A stretch of DNA of 53,976 nucleotides from Terriglobales bacterium. GTDB lineage: Bacteria > Acidobacteriota > Terriglobia > Terriglobales > Acidobacteriaceae. A program made the position numbers and the translations under genes. Location of the stretch: NCBI GenBank assembly GCA_016185365.1, contig JACPNP010000030.1:1-53976 (forward strand), given 5' to 3'. Below the pieces are notes generated by a model. It was not told where the DNA came from. It saw only the letters and a program-made list of their open reading frames with translations, and searched no databases. Position 1 is the first letter of the stretch; the number at the start of each line of letters is the position of its first letter. Of the stretch, positions 20,046 to 29,300 are shown one piece after another.

Positions 20046-20201
20046 TACGGAACGAATAGGAGAAAACTGCGGCCGTGGATAGAGAGACTGTGGCGTTGCG
20101 GGCCGCGATGGCACCAGTCAAATCAACGAAGATAGACGGAGTGATACGTTCTGGGGGTGGTCCCAATACCCCAACTCTTAAGGAAGCAGGAAAGGCGAGC
20201 A

Positions 20202-22136
20202 ATGAGATCAGCGATTCGAGCCATCTTCGGGTGTGCTTTGCTTCTAACTTCCCTCCCCGCGTTCGCGGGGGATGACTTTCGTCCGGTCAATTCGGCGGAA
20301 CTCGTGATGAAAGATAATCCGGTCACGCCTGGCGTCTCGGTGGTCGTCCTGGAGTGGAACGTCACGCGCAATGACACGGATTCTTATGAAGAATCCTATC
20401 TGCGCATCAAGATCTTGAATGAGGATGGAAAGAAACACGCCGATATTGAGATCCCATTCGTCAAAGGCCAGTCTGAGATCCGCGATCTAAAGGCGCGCAC
20501 CATCCGCCCGGATGGCACCATCGTCCCCTTCGTCGGCAAGCCGTTCGAGAAAACCATCGTAAAGGGCCGGCAATTCAAGGTACTCGCCAAGACATTCACT
20601 TTTCCCGAGGTGGCTGCTGGCTGCATCCTGGAATATCGATATAAGGAGGAGTGGGACGCCAACCGTTTGTTCCAGACGCGCTGGGTGCTGCAGCTTGATA
20701 AGCCGGTGGTCAAGGCCCGCTTCAAGTTGATGCCATACGACGCCGGGTTATACGCCACATCCTGGTCGTCGTTTCGCCTGCCCATAGGAAAGGAAGTGAA
20801 GCGCAAAGGCGGGAACATCGAATTGGAGTTGGAAAATATCCCTGCCTTCGATGACGAAGACTATTCGCCGCCGGAAGACGAGCTTAAGGCCCGGGTGGAG
20901 TTCATTTATAGCGTTCGCGAAGTGGAGACTGAACCAGCCAAGTTTTGGCAGCGTGTAGCCAAGGAAAGCTATGAAGCGGTGGAAGACTTCATCGGCAAGC
21001 GCAAGGCCATCCAGCAGCATGTCGAAACCCTGATTTCTTCCGGCGACCCCGGTGAGGTCAAATTGCGCAAGCTGTATGTCCGCGCCCAACAGGTACATAA
21101 CCGCTCCTACGACCGCGATCTGACCGAGCAGGAAGAAAAACGGTCGAAGCTAAAGAGCGCCAACAATGTGGAAGACACGCTGAGAAACGGTTACGGATAC
21201 GCTCGTTCCATCAACCGGTTCTTCATCGCCATGGCGCGTGCCGCGGGGTTCGAAGCCTACGCGGTCACCATCGGCGAACGGGACAATCACTTCCTGAACC
21301 CGCAGGTGTTGAAGGAAGAGCAATTGGACGGGGAGATCGCCTACGTCAAGGCTGACGGCAAGGAGTATTACCTCGATCCGGGAACTGTGTACTGTCCGTT
21401 CGGGATGTTGGCATGGCGCAAGACCGGGGTCAGGGGCATCATCTTGAGCAAGAACAACTCGAGTTGGATCGTCACGCCGCAGCCCGACGTGAGGGATGCT
21501 GTGACTCGCCGCGTCGCCCAGTTGGCTTATGCGGACGGGATATTCAAAGGTGAGATCGCCGTCTCCTATGACGGCCAGGAGGCCCTCGACCATCGGATCG
21601 ATGCCATCACGCAGGATGAAAAAGAGTTTCAGGACGATCAGGAAAAAGATCTGAAGGAACGCCTGCCCGAAGGATCGACCGTCAGACTGAAAGCGATCCA
21701 GTCAGCCAAAGACCCGGAAAAGCCATTTGCCGTTGTCTTCACCGTCGAGATCCCAGACTTCACCTCCTCGGCAGGGTCGCGCCGCCTGGTACCGCTTTCG
21801 ATCTTCGGGGCCGCGACTACCAACCCTTTCCGTTATGAAAAACGTGTGCATCCCGTCTACTTCAACTATCCCTTCCAGGAACTGGACACAGTCGTGCTGG
21901 AGATCCCACTGGGGTACAAGGTGGAGAACCTGCCCCAGGAGACGAAGGAACAGCCGGAGTTCGGCATGTACCAGAGCGTTTGGAAGATGAACGGCACCAA
22001 GATCGTGTATCAGCGGCTGCTGGCTATGATGGGCGTCTTCTTCCGCCAGGAGCACTACCCAAAGCTGCGCGGGTTCTTCGATAAAGTGAATAGCACCGAC
22101 CAGGAAACCGCCGTCCTGCGTTCGGGCGCCAACTAA
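20202..22136 (+). CDS. DUF3857 protein with degenerate transglutaminase domain
   Basis: A 644-residue exported protein (signal MRSAIRAIFGCALLLTSLPA). The N-terminal DUF3857 domain runs to about residue 230 and a transglutaminase-like domain follows (about 270-400). The cysteine-histidine-aspartate triad is not kept: where the neighbour reads YGDCKD, this protein has YGYARS (Cys replaced by Ala334), and the histidine region reads GEIAYVKADGK without a usable His, while the aspartate remains in YYLDPG. It is therefore likely a non-catalytic relative. ATG 20202 follows GGAAGCAGGAAAGG. The next paralogue starts 19 bases after its stop, so they form an operon. Confidence 0.88.
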   Translation: MRSAIRAIFGCALLLTSLPAFAGDDFRPVNSAELVMKDNPVTPGVSVVVLEWNVTRNDTDSYEESYLRIKILNEDGKKHADIEIPFVKGQSEIRDLKARTIRPDGTIVPFVGKPFEKTIVKGRQFKVLAKTFTFPEVAAGCILEYRYKEEWDANRLFQTRWVLQLDKPVVKARFKLMPYDAGLYATSWSSFRLPIGKEVKRKGGNIELELENIPAFDDEDYSPPEDELKARVEFIYSVREVETEPAKFWQRVAKESYEAVEDFIGKRKAIQQHVETLISSGDPGEVKLRKLYVRAQQVHNRSYDRDLTEQEEKRSKLKSANNVEDTLRNGYGYARSINRFFIAMARAAGFEAYAVTIGERDNHFLNPQVLKEEQLDGEIAYVKADGKEYYLDPGTVYCPFGMLAWRKTGVRGIILSKNNSSWIVTPQPDVRDAVTRRVAQLAYADGIFKGEIAVSYDGQEALDHRIDAITQDEKEFQDDQEKDLKERLPEGSTVRLKAIQSAKDPEKPFAVVFTVEIPDFTSSAGSRRLVPLSIFGAATTNPFRYEKRVHPVYFNYPFQELDTVVLEIPLGYKVENLPQETKEQPEFGMYQSVWKMNGTKIVYQRLLAMMGVFFRQEHYPKLRGFFDKVNSTDQETAVLRSGAN

Positions 22137-22155
22137 ACCGGCGGGAGAGGGCCGT

Positions 22156-24117
22156 ATGAGTAAAGGGACCAGATTGCTTGCCGTGACGTGGAGCTGGGGC
22201 CTGCTGGTCGCCAGCGCATTTGCCGGTGTACCCTCCTGGATGCTGGACGCCTCCCGCACCGCGCTCGGCACATATCCCGCCGATACGCGCGCCGTCGTTC
22301 TGCTGGATGAGAACGTGACCACGGTGCGCGAGAACGGTGAAGTGATCACCAGCTATCGCCGCGTCGTGAAGATCCTCAGCACAAAAGGACGCGACTTCGG
22401 CACGGCCTCTGTCCATTACGACACCGAGACCAAACTCAGTAATTTCAAGGCTTGGAGCATCGCCGCCGACGGTCAGCAGTACGAGGTCAAGGAGAAGGAC
22501 GCCCTTGAGATCACGCCCTACAGTGGGGAGCTGTACAGCGACAACCGCGTGAAACTGATCAAGATCCCTGCGGCGGAGCCGGGCGCCATAGTGGGTTTCG
22601 AGTACGAACAAAAACAGCGGCCTTATATCTGGCAGGACCACTGGTTCTTTCAGGAAGACGTACCGGTCAAGAAAGCGCGTTATGTCCTCCTCCTTCCAGG
22701 CGGTTGGGAATACAAAATGTATTGGCGAAATTATTCAGAACAGCAACCGGTGGCGATGGGCGGCAGCTTGGTCTGGGAACTCAATGACCTTCCCGCGGTC
22801 AAGACGGATGAAGACTATCGTCCGACGCTGCAAGCGGTCGCCGGCCGCATGTATGTTTCCTACTTCTCGACCAGCGGGGTCGGCAAACAACAAACCAGTT
22901 GGGAAGGACTTGGCTCTTGGTATAACGGCCTGACGGCGGACCGGCGATCGCCCACCACCGAACTGCAACGCAAGGTGCAGGACTTGACGGCCGGGAAAAG
23001 CACCACGCTGGACAAGATCCGCGTCTTAACCGCCTTCGCGCAACGCGATGTCCGTTATGTGGCCATCGAGATTGGTATCGGCGGCCAGCAGCCGCATCGC
23101 GCCGGGGAGATATTCGCCAACCGCTATGGGGATTGCAAAGATAAAGCCACAGTCCTCAGCACGATGTTGAAAGAGATCGGTATCGACTCTTACTACGTGA
23201 TCATAGACAGCCACCGCGGCGTAGTGGCGAAAGACATACCGACATTTGCCATGAACCACGCCATCATCGCCATCCGTATGCCGGATTCCGTGCCGACCGA
23301 CGCCTCGCAATTGCCGGCCCTGTTCCAGCATGAAACGCTGGGCCGGCTGGTGATCTTCGACCCAACGGATGATGCCACGCCTTTCGGGCAGTTACCGCCC
23401 CACTTGCAAGACACATACGCCTTGTTGGCGACGCCGGAGAAGGGTGATTTGATCCATATTCCGCTCCACGTGCCGGAGACCAGCCGTCGCCAGCGCGTTG
23501 CCACGCTGCAATTGGGGCTGGATGGCGTGCTCAGCGGTGAATTGCGCGAAGTCCGCACTGGTTTCCTGGCCAACCGGTCGCGCCAAAGCTTGATCGCCAT
23601 GGCCGCGAATGAGCGGGTGAAATATGCGGAGCGCTTTTTGTCTGGCTATTTGACTGGCTTCAAACTAAAGGACTTCCAGGTCGAAAATCTGGAGAACTAC
23701 GAGAAGGACCTGATATTCAGCATCAAGTTCGACGCACCGAATTACGCCAAGAATATGGGTGGCATGATGTTGGTGCGGCCGCGCGTGGTCGGAACGATGG
23801 TGGACGCCAGCTTCGATCTCAAGGACCGCAAGTACCCGGTGGAACTGGACGGCACCAGCGCCGAGACGGATGAGTTCCGCATCACCGTCCCACCCGGCTA
23901 CATGGTCGACGAACTGCCCCCGGCGGTCGCCGCTGACATCGCACCCGCAAGCTACAAGAGCAACTCCGAGTTCAAAGACAATGTACTGACGTATCGGCGC
24001 GAGTACAGGGTCAAGCAAGTCATGATCCCGCTGGACAAGTTGAAGGAGTTGCACGGATTCTACGGAATGATCGCCGGAGATGAACGCAGCGCCGCGGTGC
24101 TTAAGCGCGCCCAGTGA
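22156..24117 (+). CDS. DUF3857 protein with intact transglutaminase-like domain
   Basis: A 653-residue exported protein with DUF3857 (about 45-220) and a transglutaminase-like domain with all catalytic positions: C327 in YGDCKDKATV, H368 in MNHAIIAIR and D402 in IFDPTDD. Such domains are usually cysteine proteases or crosslinkers acting on peptides in the envelope; the reaction here is not known. A C-terminal beta-rich region (FRITVPPGYMVDELPP and onward) follows, as in the paralogue upstream. ATG 22156 follows GGGAGAGGG. The pairing of one intact and one inactive copy in one operon suggests that the upstream protein is a partner or regulator. Confidence 0.9.
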   Translation: MSKGTRLLAVTWSWGLLVASAFAGVPSWMLDASRTALGTYPADTRAVVLLDENVTTVRENGEVITSYRRVVKILSTKGRDFGTASVHYDTETKLSNFKAWSIAADGQQYEVKEKDALEITPYSGELYSDNRVKLIKIPAAEPGAIVGFEYEQKQRPYIWQDHWFFQEDVPVKKARYVLLLPGGWEYKMYWRNYSEQQPVAMGGSLVWELNDLPAVKTDEDYRPTLQAVAGRMYVSYFSTSGVGKQQTSWEGLGSWYNGLTADRRSPTTELQRKVQDLTAGKSTTLDKIRVLTAFAQRDVRYVAIEIGIGGQQPHRAGEIFANRYGDCKDKATVLSTMLKEIGIDSYYVIIDSHRGVVAKDIPTFAMNHAIIAIRMPDSVPTDASQLPALFQHETLGRLVIFDPTDDATPFGQLPPHLQDTYALLATPEKGDLIHIPLHVPETSRRQRVATLQLGLDGVLSGELREVRTGFLANRSRQSLIAMAANERVKYAERFLSGYLTGFKLKDFQVENLENYEKDLIFSIKFDAPNYAKNMGGMMLVRPRVVGTMVDASFDLKDRKYPVELDGTSAETDEFRITVPPGYMVDELPPAVAADIAPASYKSNSEFKDNVLTYRREYRVKQVMIPLDKLKELHGFYGMIAGDERSAAVLKRAQ

Positions 24118-24140
24118 TCGGGCCCCGAAATCGGAAAGTC

Positions 24141-25526
24141 CTATTTCCTTCTCGGCGCGCTCTTCTCCATCTCAGCACGGACCGCGTCGGCTTTCGCCGT
24201 ATCGCCCATCGCGGTATAGACCTGCCACAGCGCGGGTAACACCAACTGCGCGGGCGCGCCCAGCTTGCGCGCGGACTCAAGTTCCTCCACCGTCTTGCGG
24301 TAGTCCTCCCGTTCGAACGCGATCCGCGCCAGCATGAGGTGTAGCGCGGGTTGTTTGAGGAAACCGCGTCCGTGGAGATTGGCGGCGGCCTCCATGGTCT
24401 TTTCCGCTTCGTCAACTTTGTACTGCGCGAGCTGGTTCTCCGCCAAAGCCAGATAGCGGCCCAGATCTTGGGTGTTGGAGCCGAGCAGGCGTCGGCGCAC
24501 GACTTCGGCGGCGGCGTAACGCCCGGCGTGCTCGTAAGCAAAGGCCTGTTGCGCGAGCAGATTCTCATCGCCGGGCGCGAGGTCGATGGCTTTTTGCATC
24601 GCGTCCGCGGCGGCCAGATACTGGCCCCTGACCAGGTAGGCACGCGCTGACAGCAGGTGTCCGGTCGGTTCTTCAGGGTACTGGCGGGTATAGGTGGCAA
24701 GCGCGGTCAGGGCCTGGTCCGCCTTGCCACCCTTGAGCAACTCTCCCGCGCGATATAACGGCACGATGTTGGCTCGTGCCTTGAACACCGTCGCACCGGC
24801 GCCGATCAGGGCCAGGGTCAACCCCAGCCAGACGATCCCGCGGAATCGCCGCGACTCCGCCGAAGGATCGAGCCTTTTTCCGAGCGCGAGTCCGGCGATC
24901 GCGCCGGTCAGGAATCCGCCCATGTGCGCGAAATTGTCGATGGGAAGGAAGACCCCGAGCGCGAGACCGCCGAGCAGATTCAGCCCGGCGAACTCCACCA
25001 CGGCTTTATAGGCCTGCCTCCGGTCTTCTTCATGGAGGGGCAGGCTGCCCCAGCGCAAGGTGGTCAGCAACGCGCCCGCCAGGCCAAAGACTGCTCCCGA
25101 GGCGCCCCCACCCACGCCCAGCGGATGCGCGTACACGCCCAGCAGGCTGCCGGCGATCCCGGAAAAGGTGTAGAGCAGGAAGAAGTCCAGCTTGGGAAAA
25201 AGGAATTCGGTCTGCCGGCCCAGCCCCCAGAACCGGCGGCCGAAGCCCCATAGACACAGCATGTTGGTGAGCAGGTGTCCGAGGCTGAAATGCAGATAGT
25301 TGGACGTCAGCAGGCGCCAAGGCTGCGTGGAAAGTGTGAGCGGGCCGAAATTCGCGCCCCAGGCCAGCAGCCGGTCCCCGCGGTCCGCGGTGCCCGGCGG
25401 GCCAAGCCAAGTGGTGAGCAGGAACATGGCCACGTTCACGCCCAGGATCACGCCGGTCAGCGAGACCGCGCGCCGCGCAGGCGCGGCTCGGTCGAAGACG
25501 TTGTCCACCGCGGGCTCGGCTGGCAT
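24141..25526 (-). CDS. Rhomboid intramembrane serine protease fused to TPR repeats
   Basis: A 461-residue protein. Residues about 20-255 form the six- to seven-helix rhomboid core, which cuts membrane-spanning substrates. The catalytic serine is S143 in GGGASGAVFG and the histidine H201 in DNFAHMGGFLTGA; the membrane-entry motif appears as LTSNYLHFSLGHLLTNM. Residues about 255-455 are soluble TPR repeats (LARGQYLAA-type helices, then LALAENQLAQYKVDEAEKTM), which could recruit substrates. Convergent with the DUF3857 operon; stops are 23 bases apart. Confidence 0.92.
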   Translation of the reverse strand: MPAEPAVDNVFDRAAPARRAVSLTGVILGVNVAMFLLTTWLGPPGTADRGDRLLAWGANFGPLTLSTQPWRLLTSNYLHFSLGHLLTNMLCLWGFGRRFWGLGRQTEFLFPKLDFFLLYTFSGIAGSLLGVYAHPLGVGGGASGAVFGLAGALLTTLRWGSLPLHEEDRRQAYKAVVEFAGLNLLGGLALGVFLPIDNFAHMGGFLTGAIAGLALGKRLDPSAESRRFRGIVWLGLTLALIGAGATVFKARANIVPLYRAGELLKGGKADQALTALATYTRQYPEEPTGHLLSARAYLVRGQYLAAADAMQKAIDLAPGDENLLAQQAFAYEHAGRYAAAEVVRRRLLGSNTQDLGRYLALAENQLAQYKVDEAEKTMEAAANLHGRGFLKQPALHLMLARIAFEREDYRKTVEELESARKLGAPAQLVLPALWQVYTAMGDTAKADAVRAEMEKSAPRRK

Positions 25527-25628
25527 CCTTGGTAAGCATCATACCGTTTGCGGCCTTGATTTCATTCGTCCCTGGGGCCACGGCCGCTCTACAGGGTTTC
25601 GAATACAATCAATGTCTGGACTCTGCCT

Positions 25629-27797
25629 ATGTACAGGACCCTGTTGTTCCTCCTCATGACCACCCTAGCCTCCACCTCAGCCGCCGCCCAGAAGGACGAT
25701 GCCTTGAGCTTTCCGCCCGCGCCGCCTGCAGCCAAGAAAGTCCTGAAAGAGACCAAGATCCATGGCGACGTCTTGAAAGACGACTACTTCTGGCTGCGGG
25801 AGAAGCAGAATCCCGAGGTCCGTGCTTACCTCGAGTCCGAGAATGCCTATACCGACGCGATGATGGCGCACACAAAGAGCCTTCAGGATTCTCTGTACAA
25901 GGAACTCGTCGGGCACATCAAGGAGACGGACCAGTCCGCGCCCTACCGCCAGGGCAACGCGTATTACTACACCCGGGTCGAGGCCGGGAAGCAGTACACC
26001 ATCTACTGCCGGCGCGCGAAGTCGTTGGACGCACCCGAGGAGATCGTGCTCGACGAGAACAAACTCGCCGAGGGCGAGAAGTTCATGAAAGTGGACTCCT
26101 TCGCGCCTAGCGACGACGGCAACCTGCTGGCTTATTCCACGGACAACACTGGCTTCCGCCAGTATGTGCTGCGCGTCCGCGACCTGCGCACGGGAAAAGA
26201 CGGCACGGAGCAGGTCCCGCGTGTGACCTCCGTGGCTTGGGCCAATGACAATCAGACCCTTTTTTACACCGTGGAAGACGAGCTGACCAAACGTTCGTAC
26301 CGGTTGTATCGGCACATGGTAGGCGAGGACTCCGCCAAAGATGTGCTGGTCTATGAAGAAAAGGACGAGGCCTTCAGCGTCGGCATCGGTAAGGCCCGCA
26401 GCGGCCGCTTCTTGATTCTCGATATCAGCAGCCTGACGACCTCGGAGGAGCGCTTCCTCCCCGCCGACGAACCTGCCGGCGCATGGAGCACGGTTGCGCC
26501 GCGCATCGCCAATCAGGAGTACTACGTGGAGCACCGCGGCGACACGTTCTACATCCGCACCAACCAGCATGCGCGCAACTTCGAAGTGATGACTGCGCCG
26601 CTCCGCGCGCCCGGCCGCGAGAACTGGAAATCACTGGTTCCACCGCGCGCGGAGACCATGGTCGAGGATTTCGACGCCTTTGCCGATTTTCTTGTGCTCA
26701 CCGAACGCACCGCCGGGCTTCGCCAGATCCGCATCCTGGATCTGCGCCCGGGCGACCGCTTCACCGGGCAGGAGACCATGGTGCAGTTCCCCGAAGCCAC
26801 CTACACGGCGGCGCCGGCGGCCAACCGCGTGTTCCAGACCCGCGTCCTGCGCTACAGCTATCAATCGCCGATCACCCCTGCGTCCGTCTATGAGTTCGAC
26901 ATGGTCACGCACCAGTCGAAGCTGCTGAAGCAGCAGGAGGTCCCCGGCGGGTTCGTTCGCGACAACTATCAGCTTGAACGCGTCTACGCCACGGCCAGCG
27001 ATGGCGTGAAAGTGCCGGTCACGGTCTTCTACCGCAAAAGTGTGAAGCGCGATGGGACGGCGCCGCTGTATCTCTATTCGTACGGGTCCTATGGCATCCC
27101 GGTCGCGGTGAATTTTTCCTCGAATCGGCTGGCTCTGTTGGATCGCGGAGTGGTGATCGCGCTGGCGCACATCCGCGGCGGCGGCGACCTGGGCAAGGCT
27201 TGGCACGACGACGGTCGCATGATGAAAAAAATGAATACATTCACCGATTTCATCGCTTCCGCCGAGTTCCTGGTGAAAGAAAAGTACTGCGACCCGAAGC
27301 GCATCGCCATCGAAGGCGGCAGCGCGGGCGGCTTGCTGATGGGCGCGGTCACCAATCTGCGTCCCGACCTGTGGAAGGCGGTGATCAGCAAGGTGCCGTT
27401 CGTGGACGTGATGAACACCATGCTCGACGCCTCTTTACCGCTTACGGTCGGAGAGTACGAGGAGTGGGGCAATCCGAACAAGAAGGATGAGTATGACTAC
27501 ATGCTGCGCTACTCGCCCTATGACAACCTTGCGGCCAAGGCTTATCCGACGATCCTGGTGAAGACCTCATTCAATGACAGCCAAGTGATGTACTGGGAGC
27601 CGGCCAAGTATGTGGCCAGGCTGCGCACGCTGAAAACGGACAAGAATCCGCTGCTGCTCAAGACCAACATGGCCGCCGGTCACGGCGGCTCCTCCGGACG
27701 CTACGACTACTTGCATGACATCGCCTTCGACTACGCGTTCCTTTCGGAGCAGCTGGGGTTGGAGAAGAATGCGACGAGTGGTACTGGTAAGAAATGA
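25629..27797 (+). CDS. Prolyl oligopeptidase family serine peptidase (S9A)
   Basis: A 722-residue exported peptidase (signal MYRTLLFLLMTTLASTSAAA). A seven-bladed propeller (about 75-430) gates an alpha/beta hydrolase domain (about 450-715). The triad is visible: S565 in EGGSAGGLLM, D650 in SFNDSQVMYWEP and H685 in AAGHGGSSGR. The LAHIRGGGDLGKAWHDDGRM block is typical of S9A, which cuts short peptides after proline; the sequence resembles both prolyl oligopeptidase and oligopeptidase B types. It has its own terminator at 27834. Confidence 0.93.
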   Translation: MYRTLLFLLMTTLASTSAAAQKDDALSFPPAPPAAKKVLKETKIHGDVLKDDYFWLREKQNPEVRAYLESENAYTDAMMAHTKSLQDSLYKELVGHIKETDQSAPYRQGNAYYYTRVEAGKQYTIYCRRAKSLDAPEEIVLDENKLAEGEKFMKVDSFAPSDDGNLLAYSTDNTGFRQYVLRVRDLRTGKDGTEQVPRVTSVAWANDNQTLFYTVEDELTKRSYRLYRHMVGEDSAKDVLVYEEKDEAFSVGIGKARSGRFLILDISSLTTSEERFLPADEPAGAWSTVAPRIANQEYYVEHRGDTFYIRTNQHARNFEVMTAPLRAPGRENWKSLVPPRAETMVEDFDAFADFLVLTERTAGLRQIRILDLRPGDRFTGQETMVQFPEATYTAAPAANRVFQTRVLRYSYQSPITPASVYEFDMVTHQSKLLKQQEVPGGFVRDNYQLERVYATASDGVKVPVTVFYRKSVKRDGTAPLYLYSYGSYGIPVAVNFSSNRLALLDRGVVIALAHIRGGGDLGKAWHDDGRMMKKMNTFTDFIASAEFLVKEKYCDPKRIAIEGGSAGGLLMGAVTNLRPDLWKAVISKVPFVDVMNTMLDASLPLTVGEYEEWGNPNKKDEYDYMLRYSPYDNLAAKAYPTILVKTSFNDSQVMYWEPAKYVARLRTLKTDKNPLLLKTNMAAGHGGSSGRYDYLHDIAFDYAFLSEQLGLEKNATSGTGKK

Positions 27798-27833
27798 ATC
27801 GCTTGCTTTTTCCCGGTTCACCGCTCAAGAAAT

Positions 27834-27862
27834 AACGGGAGCCTTTCGGCTCCCGTTTATTC
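27834..27862 (+). terminator. Terminator after the S9 peptidase gene
   Basis: AACGGGAGCC, loop TTTC, GGCTCCCGTT, then TATTCTT: a perfect 10-bp stem 36 bases after the peptidase stop. It may also serve lemA from the other side, though the T-tract favours the plus strand. Confidence 0.88.
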
Positions 27863-27893
27863 TTCCTAATGCCTAAGGCCTGACGCCCAATGC

Positions 27894-28481
27894 CTATTTC
27901 TTTTCCGCCGGCTTGCTGAAGTCCACCTTGGGCGCTTCGCGCTCAACGGCATTGGCTTGGATGTAGACGTCCTTCGGCTGATATCCGGCCCAGCCGGCGA
28001 AAATGCTGTTGGGGAAACTCTTCACATAGACGTTGTAACCCTGCACCTGCTCGTTGTAGCGCTGGCGCTCCACGGCGATGCGGTTCTCCGTCCCGCTCAG
28101 TTCATCCATCAGGCGCATGAAGGTCTCGTTCGACTTGAGCTGCGGATAATTCTCCACCACCACCAGCAGGCGGCTCAGTGCGCCGCTCAACTGATCATTG
28201 GCGGCCAGTGCCTCGTTCGGCGAACGGGCGCCGCTCATGGCCGCGCGCGCGCGGGCGATGTCCCCGAACACGGTCTGCTCCTGCGCGGCGAAGCCCTTCA
28301 CTGTCTCCACCAGGTTGGGGATCAGGTCGAAACGGCGCTTCAGGACGTTGTCCACCTGCGCCCAGGAGGCCTTGATGGCTTCGTCCTTGCGCACCAGTTC
28401 GTTCTTGGTGCTGACGTACATCCCGCCGAACACCAGGGCGAGGATCAGGACCACAGCGATCGCGATAATGCCTTTGCTCAT
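27894..28481 (-). CDS. lemA: LemA family protein
   Basis: A 195-residue membrane-anchored helical protein. One N-terminal membrane segment (IIAIAVVLILALVFGGMYV) is followed by the four-helix LemA fold with NELVRKDEAIKASWAQVDNV, RRFDLIPNLVETVKGFAAQE and the late PNSIFAGWAGYQ motif. LemA proteins are widespread, often beside TPM-domain (YgcG-like) proteins as here, and their role in the envelope is unclear. It is last in a minus-strand run of TPM, nucleotidyltransferase and lemA. Confidence 0.95.
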   Translation of the reverse strand: MSKGIIAIAVVLILALVFGGMYVSTKNELVRKDEAIKASWAQVDNVLKRRFDLIPNLVETVKGFAAQEQTVFGDIARARAAMSGARSPNEALAANDQLSGALSRLLVVVENYPQLKSNETFMRLMDELSGTENRIAVERQRYNEQVQGYNVYVKSFPNSIFAGWAGYQPKDVYIQANAVEREAPKVDFSKPAEKK

Positions 28482-28512
28482 TTCTTCTCCTTCACAGCGT
28501 CAAACCGTCATT

Positions 28513-29268
28513 CTACGCCAGGCGGCGGTCCACTTCCGCGGTCACCCGGTCCACCGCATTGAGATACGAACCGAACAAGGCCTGAGTCTCAACCGCTTCG
28601 GGCGGTTTGCGGTGGCCCTCGCGCAGATCGAGCACCGCGGTAACGGCGGCAGGCTCGAATCCGAAAAATGCCGCGGACTGTTCCACCACGCCACGCTTGT
28701 GCGGCGCAGGCTGCTCGCCGCAGGCGACCAGCGCGTGACGGAACAGAGTGACGAACGTGGAAAGCGAATCGGTCATCAGCCGCAGCAGGTCCTTGCGCCC
28801 GCCTTCGGCGGAGAGATACGACTGGCGCAGCTTGATCAGGTTGACGCGCAATTCGCGCTCCACCTGCAAGCGATGATTCGTCATCGGCACAACCAGCTCC
28901 TGAAAGTGGTTCGGGCCGAACAGCACGGTGTGCCGCCGCTGGATGTCGAGCAACTCGATGGCAAAGACATCCGCCGACTGGCGCAGCTCGTCCAGCGTGA
29001 ACAGCCACGGGTCGGGCTGGCCCTGGGCCCGCCACCAGCGGACCACCGGCGCCACCCGTGAAAGCGCGGGCGCGTCCGTGCGCTTCATAAGGCACAACAG
29101 ATTCAGGTCAGAGTGGCCGGCGTGAAAATCGCCACCCGCCGCCGATCCATAGAGCACCAGCGCCTCCAGATCTTCGCCCGCGGCCTCGCGCAGGCGCCTC
29201 TGGAATTCGTCGAGTTGTTTCTGGTGCTGCGCCGTGGACATAGAGTCAGTATTGTTCGCGGTTGTCAT
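28513..29268 (-). CDS. Nucleotidyltransferase-fold protein
   Basis: About 251 residues. The N-terminal domain has a Pol-beta-like nucleotidyltransferase signature, LVLYGSAAGGDFHAGHSDLN, i.e. G-S followed by S-D-x-N in place of the usual D-x-D. The third acidic residue may lie in FAIELLD. Helical C-terminal half without recognisable motif. ATG 29268 is chosen 32 bases after the TPM stop; ATG 29241 is an alternative. Longer readings run through the Gly/Ser repeats of the TPM gene and give Arg-rich nonsense. The altered metal site leaves catalytic competence open. Its position between TPM and lemA is conserved-looking but I cannot confirm that. Confidence 0.78.
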   Translation of the reverse strand: MTTANNTDSMSTAQHQKQLDEFQRRLREAAGEDLEALVLYGSAAGGDFHAGHSDLNLLCLMKRTDAPALSRVAPVVRWWRAQGQPDPWLFTLDELRQSADVFAIELLDIQRRHTVLFGPNHFQELVVPMTNHRLQVERELRVNLIKLRQSYLSAEGGRKDLLRLMTDSLSTFVTLFRHALVACGEQPAPHKRGVVEQSAAFFGFEPAAVTAVLDLREGHRKPPEAVETQALFGSYLNAVDRVTAEVDRRLA

Positions 29269-29300
29269 GGTCTGCGCAACCTCTCTGGTATCGTTTGCAC

